Source: JAIBCC01 sp963763855
GTDB taxonomy: Bacteria; Acidobacteriota; Blastocatellia; Pyrinomonadales; Pyrinomonadaceae
Direction: 5' to 3'
NCBI GenBank assembly: GCA_963763855.1
Contig: CAVXPU010000005.1
Location: 124,001-188,000 of the forward strand
DNA length: 64,000 nt
Each line of letters starts with the position of its first letter. Position 1 is the stretch's first letter. The notes beneath the pieces were generated by a model. That model searched no databases. It saw nothing but the letters and a program-made list of their open reading frames with translations, and was not told where the DNA came from. Of this stretch, positions 17,021 through 25,311 are shown piece after piece. Both the position numbers and the translations under genes were made by a program.

Positions 17021-19381
17021 ATGGAAAAAGAATTAACCGCCAATTCAAATTTTTCGCACTATCGCATCGTTTCCAAAATTGGAGCTGGCGGGATGGGCGA
17101 AGTTTACTTAGCGGAGGATTCAAGACTTCGGCGGATGGTTGCACTGAAGGTTTTGCAGGAGAAAATTGCGGCTGATGCAGATCGATTAAGGCGTTTTGAA
17201 CGCGAAGCTCATTCTGCATCTGCCTTAAATCATCCAAATATTCTGACCGTTTACGAATTTGGCGAGCAAGATGGAAAACACTTTCTTGCATCAGAATATG
17301 TGAAGGGAAAAACCCTTGGCGACATGATTTTTGAGAGCAGAATAAAACTCCGTGATGCACTCGAAATTACGATTCAGATCGCTTCCGCATTGCAAGCCGC
17401 ACATGCCGCCGGAATCATTCATCGCGATATAAAACCTGATAATGTGATGATTCGGGAAGATGGATACGTTAAGGTATTGGATTTCGGATTGGCAAAATTG
17501 TTTGAGCAGGAATCCATCGCTAATCCACATGACCCAACCCGCGTTGATATGCAGACGAAAGCCGGAATCGTGATGGGAACGGCACCTTATATGTCGCCTG
17601 AGCAGGCTCGCGGCGGAATGCTTGATGCCCGAACAGATATATTTAGTCTTGGTGCAGTTTTGTACGAAATTTTAACTCGGAGGCAGCCATTTAGCGGCGA
17701 AACAATAAATCATACGATTGTCGCCGTTCTTGAACAAGAACCAATGCCAATCGCCAGCCACAACATACAAGTTCCCATAGAATTGGAGCGAATTGTATTC
17801 AAAGCTCTGGCAAAAAAAGTAAACGAACGATATCAAACTGCAAAGGATTTAATTGACGACCTTAAATCAATGCTCAAACGTTTGGATTTTGAAGCGGAAT
17901 TCGAGCGATCATCGCCTACAAATAAAGTTTCCAATCTTCCAACTCAAATATTAAATCTCGAAACAAACGAGCAAATTCAGGCAGGTGCGACCATTGCAGT
18001 TTTGCCTTTCGTGAATATGAGTCCGAATGAAGACGGCGACTATTTGTCTGATGGCATCGCAGAGGAATTGATCAATGTTTTGTCAAAAATCAGCGGATTG
18101 CGGGTAGCGGCAAGAACGTCGGCATTTTCATTTAAGGGAAGGCAAAAGACGATTGCAGAGATTGGAAAGGCTCTGAATGTAGAATCGGTTTTGGAAGGAA
18201 GTATCCGGATGGCTGGCAGCCGGGTTCGCATCTCGGTGCAGCTCGTTAAGGTAGAAGATGGTTATCATTATTGGTCGGAAACGTACGATCATACGATGGA
18301 CGACATCTTTCAAGTGCAGGATGATATTGCACTTTCTGTTTTGGCAGAATTACGAGAGCGGCTTCTTGGCAGGGATGCAGGTGCTGATATTGGCGGAAAA
18401 TTAATGTCGGAAGTAGCGGCGGCGGCGAGGGGCAGGGCAACCAATCCGGAGGCACAGCGTTTGATGCTTTTAGGGCGATATTTCCTTGACCGGACTACAA
18501 AAGAAGATACTGAAAAGGCTATCGGATACTTCAAAGAGGCACTCGATCTTGATCCGGAATATGCTCTTTGCTGGGCAGAATTGGGCAAGGCTTTTTCTAT
18601 TCAGGCGGGTCGAGTTTGGATTTCGATCGAAGAGGGTTTCGAGCTTTCGCGGCAGGCAACCGAACGTGCATTATTACTCGAGCCAAATCTGGCAGAAGGA
18701 CATGCACAACTCGGTAGAATTCAGGTAACTTACGATTGGAATTTCCAGGAAGCACAGAGTTCGTATCAACGGGCAGTAAATCTCGCACCTTTAAGTTCTT
18801 CCGTTTTGGACGGTGCAAGTTTACTAGAATACAGGCTCGGTCGGCTTGACGAAGCTCTCGAACTAAGCCGCCGCGTCTCAATTCAAGACCCTTTAAGTGC
18901 AGCTTTTTGGCATAATCTTGGGCTAACGTGCCACGCCGCAGGTGTTCTCGCGGAATCTGAAAAAGCCTTCAAAAGAGCATTGGAACTTGCCCCGCAACGA
19001 TTTGTATCCAATGCATTATTGTCACTCGTTTTGCTGGATCAAGAGAGGGCAGAAGACGCTGTAGCACAGGCGATGCTTGAGCCATATGAAATGTGGCGGC
19101 TTTGGGCTTTGGTAATTATTTACTCTGCTTTAGGACGAAAAACTGAATCAGATGAGCTGCTTGGCAAGCTGAAATCAGATTATTCTGAAGGTAATGCCTA
19201 CCAAATCGCGGAGGCTCATTCGATTCGTCGTGAAACCGATTTAGCATTTGAATGGCTGGAAAAGGCTTTTGCAGAACGCGATTCGGGATTAACGCACGCA
19301 AAAGTGAACCCGCGTTTTCTTCCTCTCCACAGCGACCCGCGATGGGCAACACTTTTAAAGAAAATCGGGTTCGACTTATGA
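17021..19381 (+). CDS. Ser/Thr protein kinase with TolB-like and TPR regions
   Basis: A 786-residue soluble Hanks-type kinase. Residues 14-285 are the kinase: G-A-G-G-M-G-E-V loop (21-28), Lys43, catalytic Asp136 in H-R-D-I-K-P-D-N, and D154-F-G. After a linker, residues about 320-460 match the TolB-like/CadC-associated fold (I-A-V-L-P-F-V-N-M-S, then L-R-V-A-A-R-T-S-A-F). The rest is tetratricopeptide repeats (about 480-770). No transmembrane segment is seen, unlike many kinases of this class. Kinase-TolB-TPR chimeras are frequent in Acidobacteriota; partners are unknown. The gene stands alone and is followed closely by the convergent octapeptide-repeat gene. Confidence 0.9.
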   Translation: MEKELTANSNFSHYRIVSKIGAGGMGEVYLAEDSRLRRMVALKVLQEKIAADADRLRRFEREAHSASALNHPNILTVYEFGEQDGKHFLASEYVKGKTLGDMIFESRIKLRDALEITIQIASALQAAHAAGIIHRDIKPDNVMIREDGYVKVLDFGLAKLFEQESIANPHDPTRVDMQTKAGIVMGTAPYMSPEQARGGMLDARTDIFSLGAVLYEILTRRQPFSGETINHTIVAVLEQEPMPIASHNIQVPIELERIVFKALAKKVNERYQTAKDLIDDLKSMLKRLDFEAEFERSSPTNKVSNLPTQILNLETNEQIQAGATIAVLPFVNMSPNEDGDYLSDGIAEELINVLSKISGLRVAARTSAFSFKGRQKTIAEIGKALNVESVLEGSIRMAGSRVRISVQLVKVEDGYHYWSETYDHTMDDIFQVQDDIALSVLAELRERLLGRDAGADIGGKLMSEVAAAARGRATNPEAQRLMLLGRYFLDRTTKEDTEKAIGYFKEALDLDPEYALCWAELGKAFSIQAGRVWISIEEGFELSRQATERALLLEPNLAEGHAQLGRIQVTYDWNFQEAQSSYQRAVNLAPLSSSVLDGASLLEYRLGRLDEALELSRRVSIQDPLSAAFWHNLGLTCHAAGVLAESEKAFKRALELAPQRFVSNALLSLVLLDQERAEDAVAQAMLEPYEMWRLWALVIIYSALGRKTESDELLGKLKSDYSEGNAYQIAEAHSIRRETDLAFEWLEKAFAERDSGLTHAKVNPRFLPLHSDPRWATLLKKIGFDL

Positions 19382-19395
19382 AAATATTTTGAAGT

Positions 19396-19578
19396 TTAGG
19401 AATCCTCGTTTTCCGAATCTTTCGCGGTTCTCGTGTTTGGTTCTTGTGCGATTCCGGTATTTGGTTCCTGAGTGATGCCTGTATTAGGCTCTTTTGTGAT
19501 ACCTGTGTTTGGTTCTTGTGTGATTCCCGTATTTGGTTCTTGAGAATCATCCGCATTTACTTCCTGAGGGCTGCTCAT
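19396..19578 (-). CDS. Small octapeptide-repeat protein, unknown
   Basis: A 60-residue acidic protein, about two-thirds of which is five tandem copies of Q-E-P-N-T-G-I-T (residues 13-52). It begins M-S-S-P-Q-E-V and ends K-D-S-E-N-E-D-S. A strong Shine-Dalgarno (AAGGAG) lies eight bases before the ATG, and a TTGACA-17-TAGAGT promoter lies upstream. The five DNA units differ mainly at third codon positions (for example CCA/CCT, ACG/ACA/ACC, GGA/GGT/GGC) while the peptide is nearly constant, which indicates selection on the protein. There is no signal peptide, transmembrane segment or cysteine. No family is recognised. It could be a kinase substrate (Thr in every repeat; the kinase gene ends 15 bases away), a peptide precursor or a structural linker; all are speculation. 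Confidence 0.6.
   Translation of the reverse strand: MSSPQEVNADDSQEPNTGITQEPNTGITKEPNTGITQEPNTGIAQEPNTRTAKDSENEDS
19423..19542 (-). repeat. Five tandem 24-bp coding repeats
   Basis: Five in-frame units of 24 bases encode the octapeptide array of the small protein at 19396-19578. Units differ by several bases each and have no spacers, so this is not a CRISPR array. Confidence 0.85.
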
Positions 19579-19640
19579 AAAATTAACTCCTTGTTTTTTG
19601 GAACTTTATCAATATAAAAATTCAATATTTGATTGAATTT

Positions 19641-19669
19641 ACTCTAACGTGCTGTTATTTGGTTGTCAA
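19641..19669 (-). promoter_or_regulatory. Candidate sigma70 promoter for the octapeptide-repeat gene
   Basis: On the minus strand a perfect TTGACA (19669-19664), a 17-base spacer and TAGAGT (19646-19641). The predicted start lies about 55 bases before the ATG at 19578. Confidence 0.5.
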
Positions 19670-19718
19670 TATTTTTAATAGATTTGGAATAAACAAAAAA
19701 ACGACCTACTATAATTTT

Positions 19719-20888
19719 ATGAACGTAACACATCTTTATTGCTCGGCTTGCAATGAAAAATACGAACCGAATAAACTTTATAATCTTTGCATTTGCGGGA
19801 AACCGCTGTTAGTAAGCTATGACCTTGAAAACGCGGCGAAAACTTTGACCAAAGAAAGTCTAAAATCAAGAATATCAACACTTTGGCGTTACGAAGAAGT
19901 TTTGCCTGTTGTAAATATCGAAAATCGTCTGACGCTTGGCGAAGGTTGGACGCCGCTTCATAAAGCCGAAAAATTATTGTCAAAATACGGCGTTCCAAAT
20001 CTTTTTATCAAAGACGAATCAGCAAATCCGACGCAATCTTTCAAGGCTCGCGGAATGGCTTTGGCAGTTTCGATGGCGAAAGAATTAGGCGTTAAGAAAG
20101 TTGCCGCACCTTCTGCCGGAAACGCTGCTGGAGCATTGTCTGCCTACGCCGCACTCGCGGGAATGGAATGCCATATTTTTGTCCCGAAAGATACGCCGAA
20201 GGCTTTTATTGTCGAGTGCGAAGTGCTTGGAGCGAGCGTAAATTTGGTTGATGGATTGATTCACGATTGCGGTAAAATCGTTGGCGAACGCAAGGAAAAA
20301 GAGGGCTGGTTTGATTTTTCGACGCTCAAAGAACCATATCGAATTGAAGGCAAAAAGACGATGGGTTACGAACTTGCCGAGCAGTTAAATTGGACTTTGC
20401 CCGACGTAATTTTGTATCCGGCGGGCGGCGGAACAGGTTTGATCGGGATGTGGAAAGCGTTTGACGAAATGGAGCAACTGGGTTGGATTTCGTCGAAAAG
20501 ACCGCGAATGGTTGTTGTCCAAGCGGAAGGCTGCACGCCGATTGTTTCAGCATTCGAGCAAGGTTTGACACACGGAGTTGATATTCCAAATGCTCACACG
20601 GTCGCTTCGGGTTTGCGTGTCCCGAAAGCAATCGGCGATTTTATTATGCTCGATATTTTGCAAAAATCGAATGGAACTGCCGTTTCTGTTTCGGACGAAG
20701 AATTAGTAGAAGGTGCGAGAGAAATAGGCAAATACGAAGGAATTTTCGCCGCTCCCGAAGGCGGTGCAGTTTTGAAAGCAATGTCTAAATTATTGGAAAC
20801 AGGCTGGATAAAGCCAGATGAAAGTGTGGTGCTATTTAACACTGGTTCGGGAATAAAATACTTGGAAGCCTTTGAATATTTGCTTTAA
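19719..20888 (+). CDS. thrC: Threonine synthase
   Basis: PLP-dependent threonine synthase, 389 residues from the ATG at 19719, which I prefer to a start 90 bases upstream because the extra N-terminus is not family-like. It converts O-phosphohomoserine to threonine in the cytoplasm. An N-terminal zinc-ribbon-like motif (C8-x2-C11, C24-x-C26-G) is typical of one bacterial subgroup. The PLP lysine is K109 in S-F-K-A-R-G; the phosphate-binding loop is A-G-G-G-T-G, and S-A-G-N-A-A-G-A is conserved. A TATAAT hexamer lies only a few bases before the ATG, which would imply a leaderless message; unproven. Its TAA stop overlaps the stop of the convergent gene by four bases (TTAA). Confidence 0.9.
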   Translation: MNVTHLYCSACNEKYEPNKLYNLCICGKPLLVSYDLENAAKTLTKESLKSRISTLWRYEEVLPVVNIENRLTLGEGWTPLHKAEKLLSKYGVPNLFIKDESANPTQSFKARGMALAVSMAKELGVKKVAAPSAGNAAGALSAYAALAGMECHIFVPKDTPKAFIVECEVLGASVNLVDGLIHDCGKIVGERKEKEGWFDFSTLKEPYRIEGKKTMGYELAEQLNWTLPDVILYPAGGGTGLIGMWKAFDEMEQLGWISSKRPRMVVVQAEGCTPIVSAFEQGLTHGVDIPNAHTVASGLRVPKAIGDFIMLDILQKSNGTAVSVSDEELVEGAREIGKYEGIFAAPEGGAVLKAMSKLLETGWIKPDESVVLFNTGSGIKYLEAFEYLL

Positions 20889-21502
20889 TTGTTCAGCCAT
20901 CCTTCATCTATTAGCTTGTAAATTAAACCTCTTGCTACATATTTTAGCGGATAAACTTCCTTTAAGAGTTTGGTAGAGGGGATTCCTAAAACTCCTTTCA
21001 GTTTCGAGAGACTTTCAGGATTAATCCGTCCCGTTGTCACTTTCTTAGCAGACTCAGGCTTTAAGATTGCATATTCAACATAGTCAACACTAGCCGAATC
21101 ACCTTTTTTCATCACAAAACCAAGCCACAAAACGTAAATTTCTGTTTCGCTTTTTGCTCTGTCCTGTGCTTCCTTAAAGTTCATCTTGCCGCCATTACTT
21201 GCCTTCACGGTTAATTTAGGATGCGATTCCAACTGCTTAACGCTTTGTTTTAACGTCAAACCGAGCGGATCAGAAGTAGAATACCAATAATCGTCGTGAA
21301 CTTCTCCAACGATGAGCAGAGATTCAATTTTAACAGGCGGTCTAATTTCTTTTGAGTTAGGAGTAGATTTTTCAGCAATGGTTTGTGGAATGGGAATAGG
21401 CGTTGGTTTTGGACGACGACCCGATTGAGCGATTCCTGATTGATAAAAACAAAGAACTGCGAAAGCACAGAAAATCAGCAAAAATTTGTTCTTCTTTTTC
21501 AT
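20885..21502 (-). CDS. Exported protein of unknown function
   Basis: About 205 residues from M-K-K-K-N-K (21502); a start six codons upstream is also possible. A signal peptide ending near G-I-A-Q is followed by a P/T-rich spacer (R-P-K-P-T-P-I-P-I-P) and a globular domain of about 150 residues beginning I-E-S-L-L-I-V-G-E-V-H. No cysteines or catalytic motif recognised. The same signal-plus-proline-spacer style recurs in the VWA proteins of this window. Function unknown; it overlaps the convergent thrC by its stop codon. Confidence 0.65.
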   Translation of the reverse strand: MKKKNKFLLIFCAFAVLCFYQSGIAQSGRRPKPTPIPIPQTIAEKSTPNSKEIRPPVKIESLLIVGEVHDDYWYSTSDPLGLTLKQSVKQLESHPKLTVKASNGGKMNFKEAQDRAKSETEIYVLWLGFVMKKGDSASVDYVEYAILKPESAKKVTTGRINPESLSKLKGVLGIPSTKLLKEVYPLKYVARGLIYKLIDEGWLNN

Positions 21503-21542
21503 TGGTTGCGTAATAATCATATTCTTTTAGCTAAGATATTAG

Positions 21543-21634
21543 ACCTTTATTGACCATATAACAAATATTTTCATAAAACTTCGATTTGTCATTTTTTACC
21601 TGTTCGGACAAAAATGGTTCTATTCAATAAAGGT
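21543..21634. repeat. Spaced inverted repeat
   Basis: ACCTTTATTGA at 21543-21553 and its exact complement at 21624-21634 flank about 70 AT-rich bases between two minus-strand genes. It could be a weak terminator or a repeat remnant; no function is claimed. Confidence 0.35.
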
Positions 21635-21680
21635 TCGGACGTTAGATAATTGGAAGCGTTTGAAAATTAATATCAAATTC

Positions 21681-22427
21681 TTAATTTATGTCGAGACGTG
21701 AGGTTAAACTTGCCAAAGGACCAACTAGCCAAATTGCTTTGAAACCAAAGCCTTGAATTTCTTGTCCAAAATGATTCCGAAACTCATCAACGACAGCTTT
21801 GAGTGCATAACAAGCCGTGTCCATTGCATCAAGAACCAAAACAATTTCTTTTCGTTGATTAGGTGGTATTTTACAATTTTTTTTATTCACAGAATCATAT
21901 AAATCGGCTGATGCTTTTTGGATAGTTCCAAAAGATTGAACAGAACGTGATTGACTAAGTTCCTGCCAAAACTCTTTTTTAGGTATACGAGTTACCTGAA
22001 AATTCAAAATCTCTTGCCCGTTCCTTGTAAAAGCGTCTATTCCTCCCTCTTTTCCAATAGGCTTCGTTGCTCCTTGCCAATTTCCTCCTTCTAGATTGAG
22101 TCGCTCAATTAAAACATTACAGACATCAAGCGTATCTTCTTCACCTTTTGGGCTATTTCCTTCAATAACTTGGGAAAGAGTGCCGTCCAATTGACGATCA
22201 GTTGCAGACGATCTTTTTTGGCTGTCTGCGACTCTAATTGCTTCTGTTCTATCATCAGATTCTTTCTTAGCAACCAGTCTTCCACTTGGGTTTGAATTGC
22301 CGGTAAAATACGCGTCAAATAAACGAGTGATTCCACCACAAAAGGGACAAGTGGTGCGTTCATCAAGAGTAGTGGATGGTTGTTCGTTTAATTCCTGACC
22401 ACAATTTTTACAATATGTTATTGTCAT
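21681..22427 (-). CDS. Zinc-ribbon protein, possibly nuclease-fold
   Basis: About 248 residues. I start at the ATG at 22427 because a TATAAT hexamer (22451-22446) sits directly before the earlier ATG at 22445, which would then be untranscribed. The N-terminus is a rubredoxin-like zinc ribbon (C-K-N-C-G ... C-P-F-C-G-G). A polar linker follows, then a domain with E-G-G-I-D-A-F ... E-I-L-N-F-Q-V-T-R, reminiscent of the D...(E/Q)xK core of restriction-endonuclease-like folds, and a later L-V-L-D-A-M-D strand. The nuclease idea rests only on motif resemblance, with Thr in place of the usual Lys. No partner gene; function unknown. Confidence 0.55.
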   Translation of the reverse strand: MTITYCKNCGQELNEQPSTTLDERTTCPFCGGITRLFDAYFTGNSNPSGRLVAKKESDDRTEAIRVADSQKRSSATDRQLDGTLSQVIEGNSPKGEEDTLDVCNVLIERLNLEGGNWQGATKPIGKEGGIDAFTRNGQEILNFQVTRIPKKEFWQELSQSRSVQSFGTIQKASADLYDSVNKKNCKIPPNQRKEIVLVLDAMDTACYALKAVVDEFRNHFGQEIQGFGFKAIWLVGPLASLTSRLDIN

Positions 22428-22487
22428 CGCACACGAGTTTTGCATATTATAGACAAGATTTGACGTAACACACTCTAATGAAAATAT

Positions 22488-22916
22488 TTAGCTGGCAATA
22501 TAATGCTTCAATTGCTTGATCGTAAACTGTTGCTCATCAATGATTGCTTTCACCAAATCGCCAATCGAAAGCATGCCGACGATCTTTCCATCGTTAAGAA
22601 CTGGAAGGTGTCGGATCCGATTTTCGGTCATTAATTCCATACAATCTTCAACGGTTTGGGTAGGAATCGCAGAAATTACATTGGTGGACATAATATCTTT
22701 AACTGGTGTTTTTTCCGACGATCTTCCTTGCAAAATCACTTTTCTCGCATAATCTCTTTCGGAAACTATCCCACTAAGTTCTTTATTATCAATCACAAGC
22801 AAAGCCCCAACCTTTTTATCGGACATCATTTTGATTGCGTCAAAAACCGAATCATTTGAGCTAACCGCCCAAACATCGCTACCCTTCGATTCCAAGATAT
22901 ACTTAACTAATTTCAT
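22488..22916 (-). CDS. CBS-domain pair protein
   Basis: About 142 residues from the ATG at 22916, chosen because AGGAGGAG lies just upstream; a longer frame to 22958 has no ribosome-binding site. Two CBS domains with G-A-L-L-V-I-D, G-I-V-S-E-R-D-Y-A, then L-P-V-L-N and G-M-L-S-I-G-D-L-V. This matches the stand-alone bacterial group that binds adenylates or NADH-like ligands. It is transcribed divergently from the methyltransferase at 23044. A different CBS pair lies at 3044-3508. Confidence 0.87.
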   Translation of the reverse strand: MKLVKYILESKGSDVWAVSSNDSVFDAIKMMSDKKVGALLVIDNKELSGIVSERDYARKVILQGRSSEKTPVKDIMSTNVISAIPTQTVEDCMELMTENRIRHLPVLNDGKIVGMLSIGDLVKAIIDEQQFTIKQLKHYIAS

Positions 22917-23043
22917 TTGCTCCTCCTGTTTCATTAAACTAATTGCGAAAGCCGACAAATTGACCGGCTATTTATTGTTTGAATGTCGTGATAATATGCC
23001 TTTTCTATGTGAATATCAATCATTTTTTTCTTACGCGATAGGC

Positions 23044-23741
23044 AATGTTTCAAAAACGAAGCTACAAACTCGAACGACTCGATACCGGCGATTATACAAA
23101 CGCCGAATATGACGTTTGCCTCAGCGAATTGCGGTTCATAAATCGTTGGATTGGCGATACTTATGCTTTGAAGGCAACCCTTTTGCGTGAAATCGCACAA
23201 CGAAGATTTGAATGAATTTTCTGTGTTGGACGTTGGAGCGGGTTCGGGCGAATTGCTACGCGAAATTGCTAAATTTTCACGCAAAACAAATCGTAAAACA
23301 AAACTTTTCGGTTTGGAATATAACGAACTTTCGTCAAATTCGATCGTTTCCGAATCAAAGGGTTTTAGCGAAATTAAATCAATTCGCGGTGATGGATTTT
23401 CGTTGCCATTCGCCGATAAATCCTTTGATTACACAATTTGCTCGCTTTTTACGCATCATTTTACTGACGAAAATGTCGTCAAGCTTTTAGCTGAAATGAA
23501 AAGGGTTTCGAGCCGCGGAATTTATGTAATCGATCTGCATCGGCATCCAATTGCTTACGGGCTTTACAAGGCATTTTGCGTAGCCTTTCGAATCTCAAAT
23601 CTCGTCCGTGAAGATGGTTCACTTTCGGTTTTACGGGGATTTAAGCCGAACGAATTGATAGAGTTAGCGACAGAAGCAAGATTGGAAAACATCGAAGTTT
23701 TAAAATATTTTCCGTATCGATTAGTCTTGAAATCAGTATAG
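23044..23741 (+). CDS. Class I SAM methyltransferase, one frameshift
   Basis: The ATG at 23044 opens a frame reading M-F-Q-K-R-S-Y-K-L-E-R-L-D that ends at a TGA near 23216. The methyltransferase continues in another frame from about 23187: V-L-D-V-G-A-G-S-G-E (SAM-binding motif I), G-D-G-F-S-L-P-F (motif II region), then F-T-H-H-F. The joined protein of about 230 residues fits the small-molecule/ubiquinone-type methyltransferase fold. A single indel between 23187 and 23212 explains the break. Substrate unknown. The stop lies inside the left arm of the 23736-23814 palindrome. Confidence 0.75.
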
Positions 23742-23814
23742 CGAGCCGTAGCGAGCATCACCATATTGTTCATTTGTGTTTTTAGTTCAGCATGCTCACT
23801 ACCGTTCGCTATAC
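23736..23814. repeat. Long palindrome joining two convergent genes
   Basis: Arms at 23736-23758 and 23792-23814 match at 20 of 23 positions. They overlap the 3' codons of both the methyltransferase gene and the convergent NUDIX-MBL gene. A REP-like unit has probably taken over the gene ends; it may also act as a bidirectional terminator. Confidence 0.65.
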
Positions 23815-25311
23815 CGATTTTTCCGCCCGAATCTTCTCCAAATGTGCTTCCACAGATTTTTCTGCTAATGGAAAAAGCTCGGGTTTTAGATCAGGGTAAA
23901 TTCTTTCTACAATTTCTCCCGTCGTTTCTACGCCTTCGATAAGTAATTGTAAAATTTGAGTTTCCCGCTCCAAGCGGTGTGAAATATATTCTTCAATCTT
24001 GCCTTTTGCATCATAAATCGCCGAGCCGTGCGAGCCGCAAAGAAAACGTAAATTCGCCAAATTCCTCAAACGATTCAAGCTTTCAAGATAATCAATCATA
24101 TTACCTTCCGGTGGTGCGATGACGACCGTTCCCGTGCCGACCACGTTGTCCGTCGAAATTAAAAAGCCGAATTCTTCATCGTAAAAAGCAAGAAGTCCGC
24201 GTGCGTGTCCGCGTGTGTGAAGTGTTTGCAATTGGAAGATTTCTCCGTCCTCATCTTGTAAATTATAGATGTAGCCATCTGCGATTAATTTATCAAATTT
24301 AATATGAGTTAGACTTTCAGCCGTTAATTCATGCGTTGAAAGCGGAACATTTACGCCGTATTTTTTTCGCAAATATGTTTGCAAAGCTACATCTCCGCCG
24401 TGATGATCATTATGTAAATGCGAAACGATAATTTGTTTGCAAACGCCGCCTTTTTCAATTAATTCATCAACTAATTTATGCAACTTCTCTTGTTCCGATT
24501 CATCAGAGGAAGCTGCATCAATCACGATAAACTCTTTTCTGCCAACAATAAAACAATTTGTGTGAGTCGCAGGCGGAAGAGTAGGAGTTTTAACCGGAAA
24601 AACAATGACACGAGAATTTAGCTCAACATAATCAATATTTCCATCGCAGATTTTAGATTTTTTGAGAAGATTTTCAACGCAGAGACACAGAGACGCAGAG
24701 TTTTTTGAAAGATTATCCTGTCCATCCCTGTAAAATTGTTCCAATTCCTGTAGCGAAATCAAAACCGGTGGGGAAATCAGAATTTCGCTTTTTCCCCAAC
24801 GATTTAAGGCTTCGTTTGGAGTTACAAATTCGATATTCTGCATTTCTGAAATTGCTTCGTAAGGCTCTTGTTTCGGCGGACAATTTGCAACGAAAAAGCG
24901 GGTTTTGAAACGCAGCGGCGAGAAATTTGGAGTTGTCCAAAAACCCGTATATTGAAAATCCTTTGCATCAATCCACAATCCCCAATCGTCCAATATTTCC
25001 TTGAAAGTGCTTCTACCCGAAACTAAATCATCATGGAGCGAAGCACGCTGACCTTTAGTTAGTTTGTCGCCATTGCGGACGATCAAAACTCCGATTTCTT
25101 CAAAAAGTTCTCTTACCGCACAGACAATAAATCTATGTAAATCAATATCTACGCAGTTTTTCACCTCGATTTCGTGATCGGGTTTATCTAGCTTGCCGCC
25201 GGAAAATGCGTGCCAACCGCCAAGAAATTTTAGATTCGGATTTCTTTGTGCAAGCAAAACTTTATTGTCTTTAATTAGAATAATCGCTGATGCGTCTTTT
25301 GGTTCGCTCAT
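23809..25311 (-). CDS. NUDIX hydrolase-metallo-beta-lactamase fusion
   Basis: A 500-residue two-domain enzyme. Residues about 5-185 form a NUDIX domain (F-S-G-G-K-L-D at the start of the box, A-V-R-E-L-F-E-E-I-G at its end, with a longer than usual gap). Residues about 235-470 form a metallo-beta-lactamase domain with H-L-H-N-D-H-H-G-G-D and T-R-G-H-A-R-G. The second domain resembles LACTB2-type hydrolases. The combination could hydrolyse nucleoside-diphosphate-linked or acyl-CoA-type substrates, but this is unproven. The interdomain segment (about residues 190-213) is encoded by inserted repeat DNA (24675-24742). The gene overlaps the upstream SnoaL-like gene by ATGA and so belongs to that operon. 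Confidence 0.82.
   Translation of the reverse strand: MSEPKDASAIILIKDNKVLLAQRNPNLKFLGGWHAFSGGKLDKPDHEIEVKNCVDIDLHRFIVCAVRELFEEIGVLIVRNGDKLTKGQRASLHDDLVSGRSTFKEILDDWGLWIDAKDFQYTGFWTTPNFSPLRFKTRFFVANCPPKQEPYEAISEMQNIEFVTPNEALNRWGKSEILISPPVLISLQELEQFYRDGQDNLSKNSASLCLCVENLLKKSKICDGNIDYVELNSRVIVFPVKTPTLPPATHTNCFIVGRKEFIVIDAASSDESEQEKLHKLVDELIEKGGVCKQIIVSHLHNDHHGGDVALQTYLRKKYGVNVPLSTHELTAESLTHIKFDKLIADGYIYNLQDEDGEIFQLQTLHTRGHARGLLAFYDEEFGFLISTDNVVGTGTVVIAPPEGNMIDYLESLNRLRNLANLRFLCGSHGSAIYDAKGKIEEYISHRLERETQILQLLIEGVETTGEIVERIYPDLKPELFPLAEKSVEAHLEKIRAEKSV
24675..24742. repeat. Dispersed-repeat insertion within a coding sequence
   Basis: CGCAGAGACACAGAGACGC (24679-24697) and CCTGTCCATCCCTGT (24717-24731) are typical intergenic repeat words of environmental bacterial genomes, yet here both sit in frame inside the NUDIX-MBL gene, encoding the linker between its domains. 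Confidence 0.55.

Noticed and set aside
19423..19542. Tandem 24-bp repeats as a CRISPR array
   Set aside because: Units touch each other with no spacers, vary at third codon positions and encode a repeated peptide.
19116..19556. A longer overlapping frame on the minus strand across the kinase 3' end and the repeat gene
   Set aside because: It has no ribosome-binding site, lies mostly antisense to the kinase coding region, and the repeat region makes any frame open.
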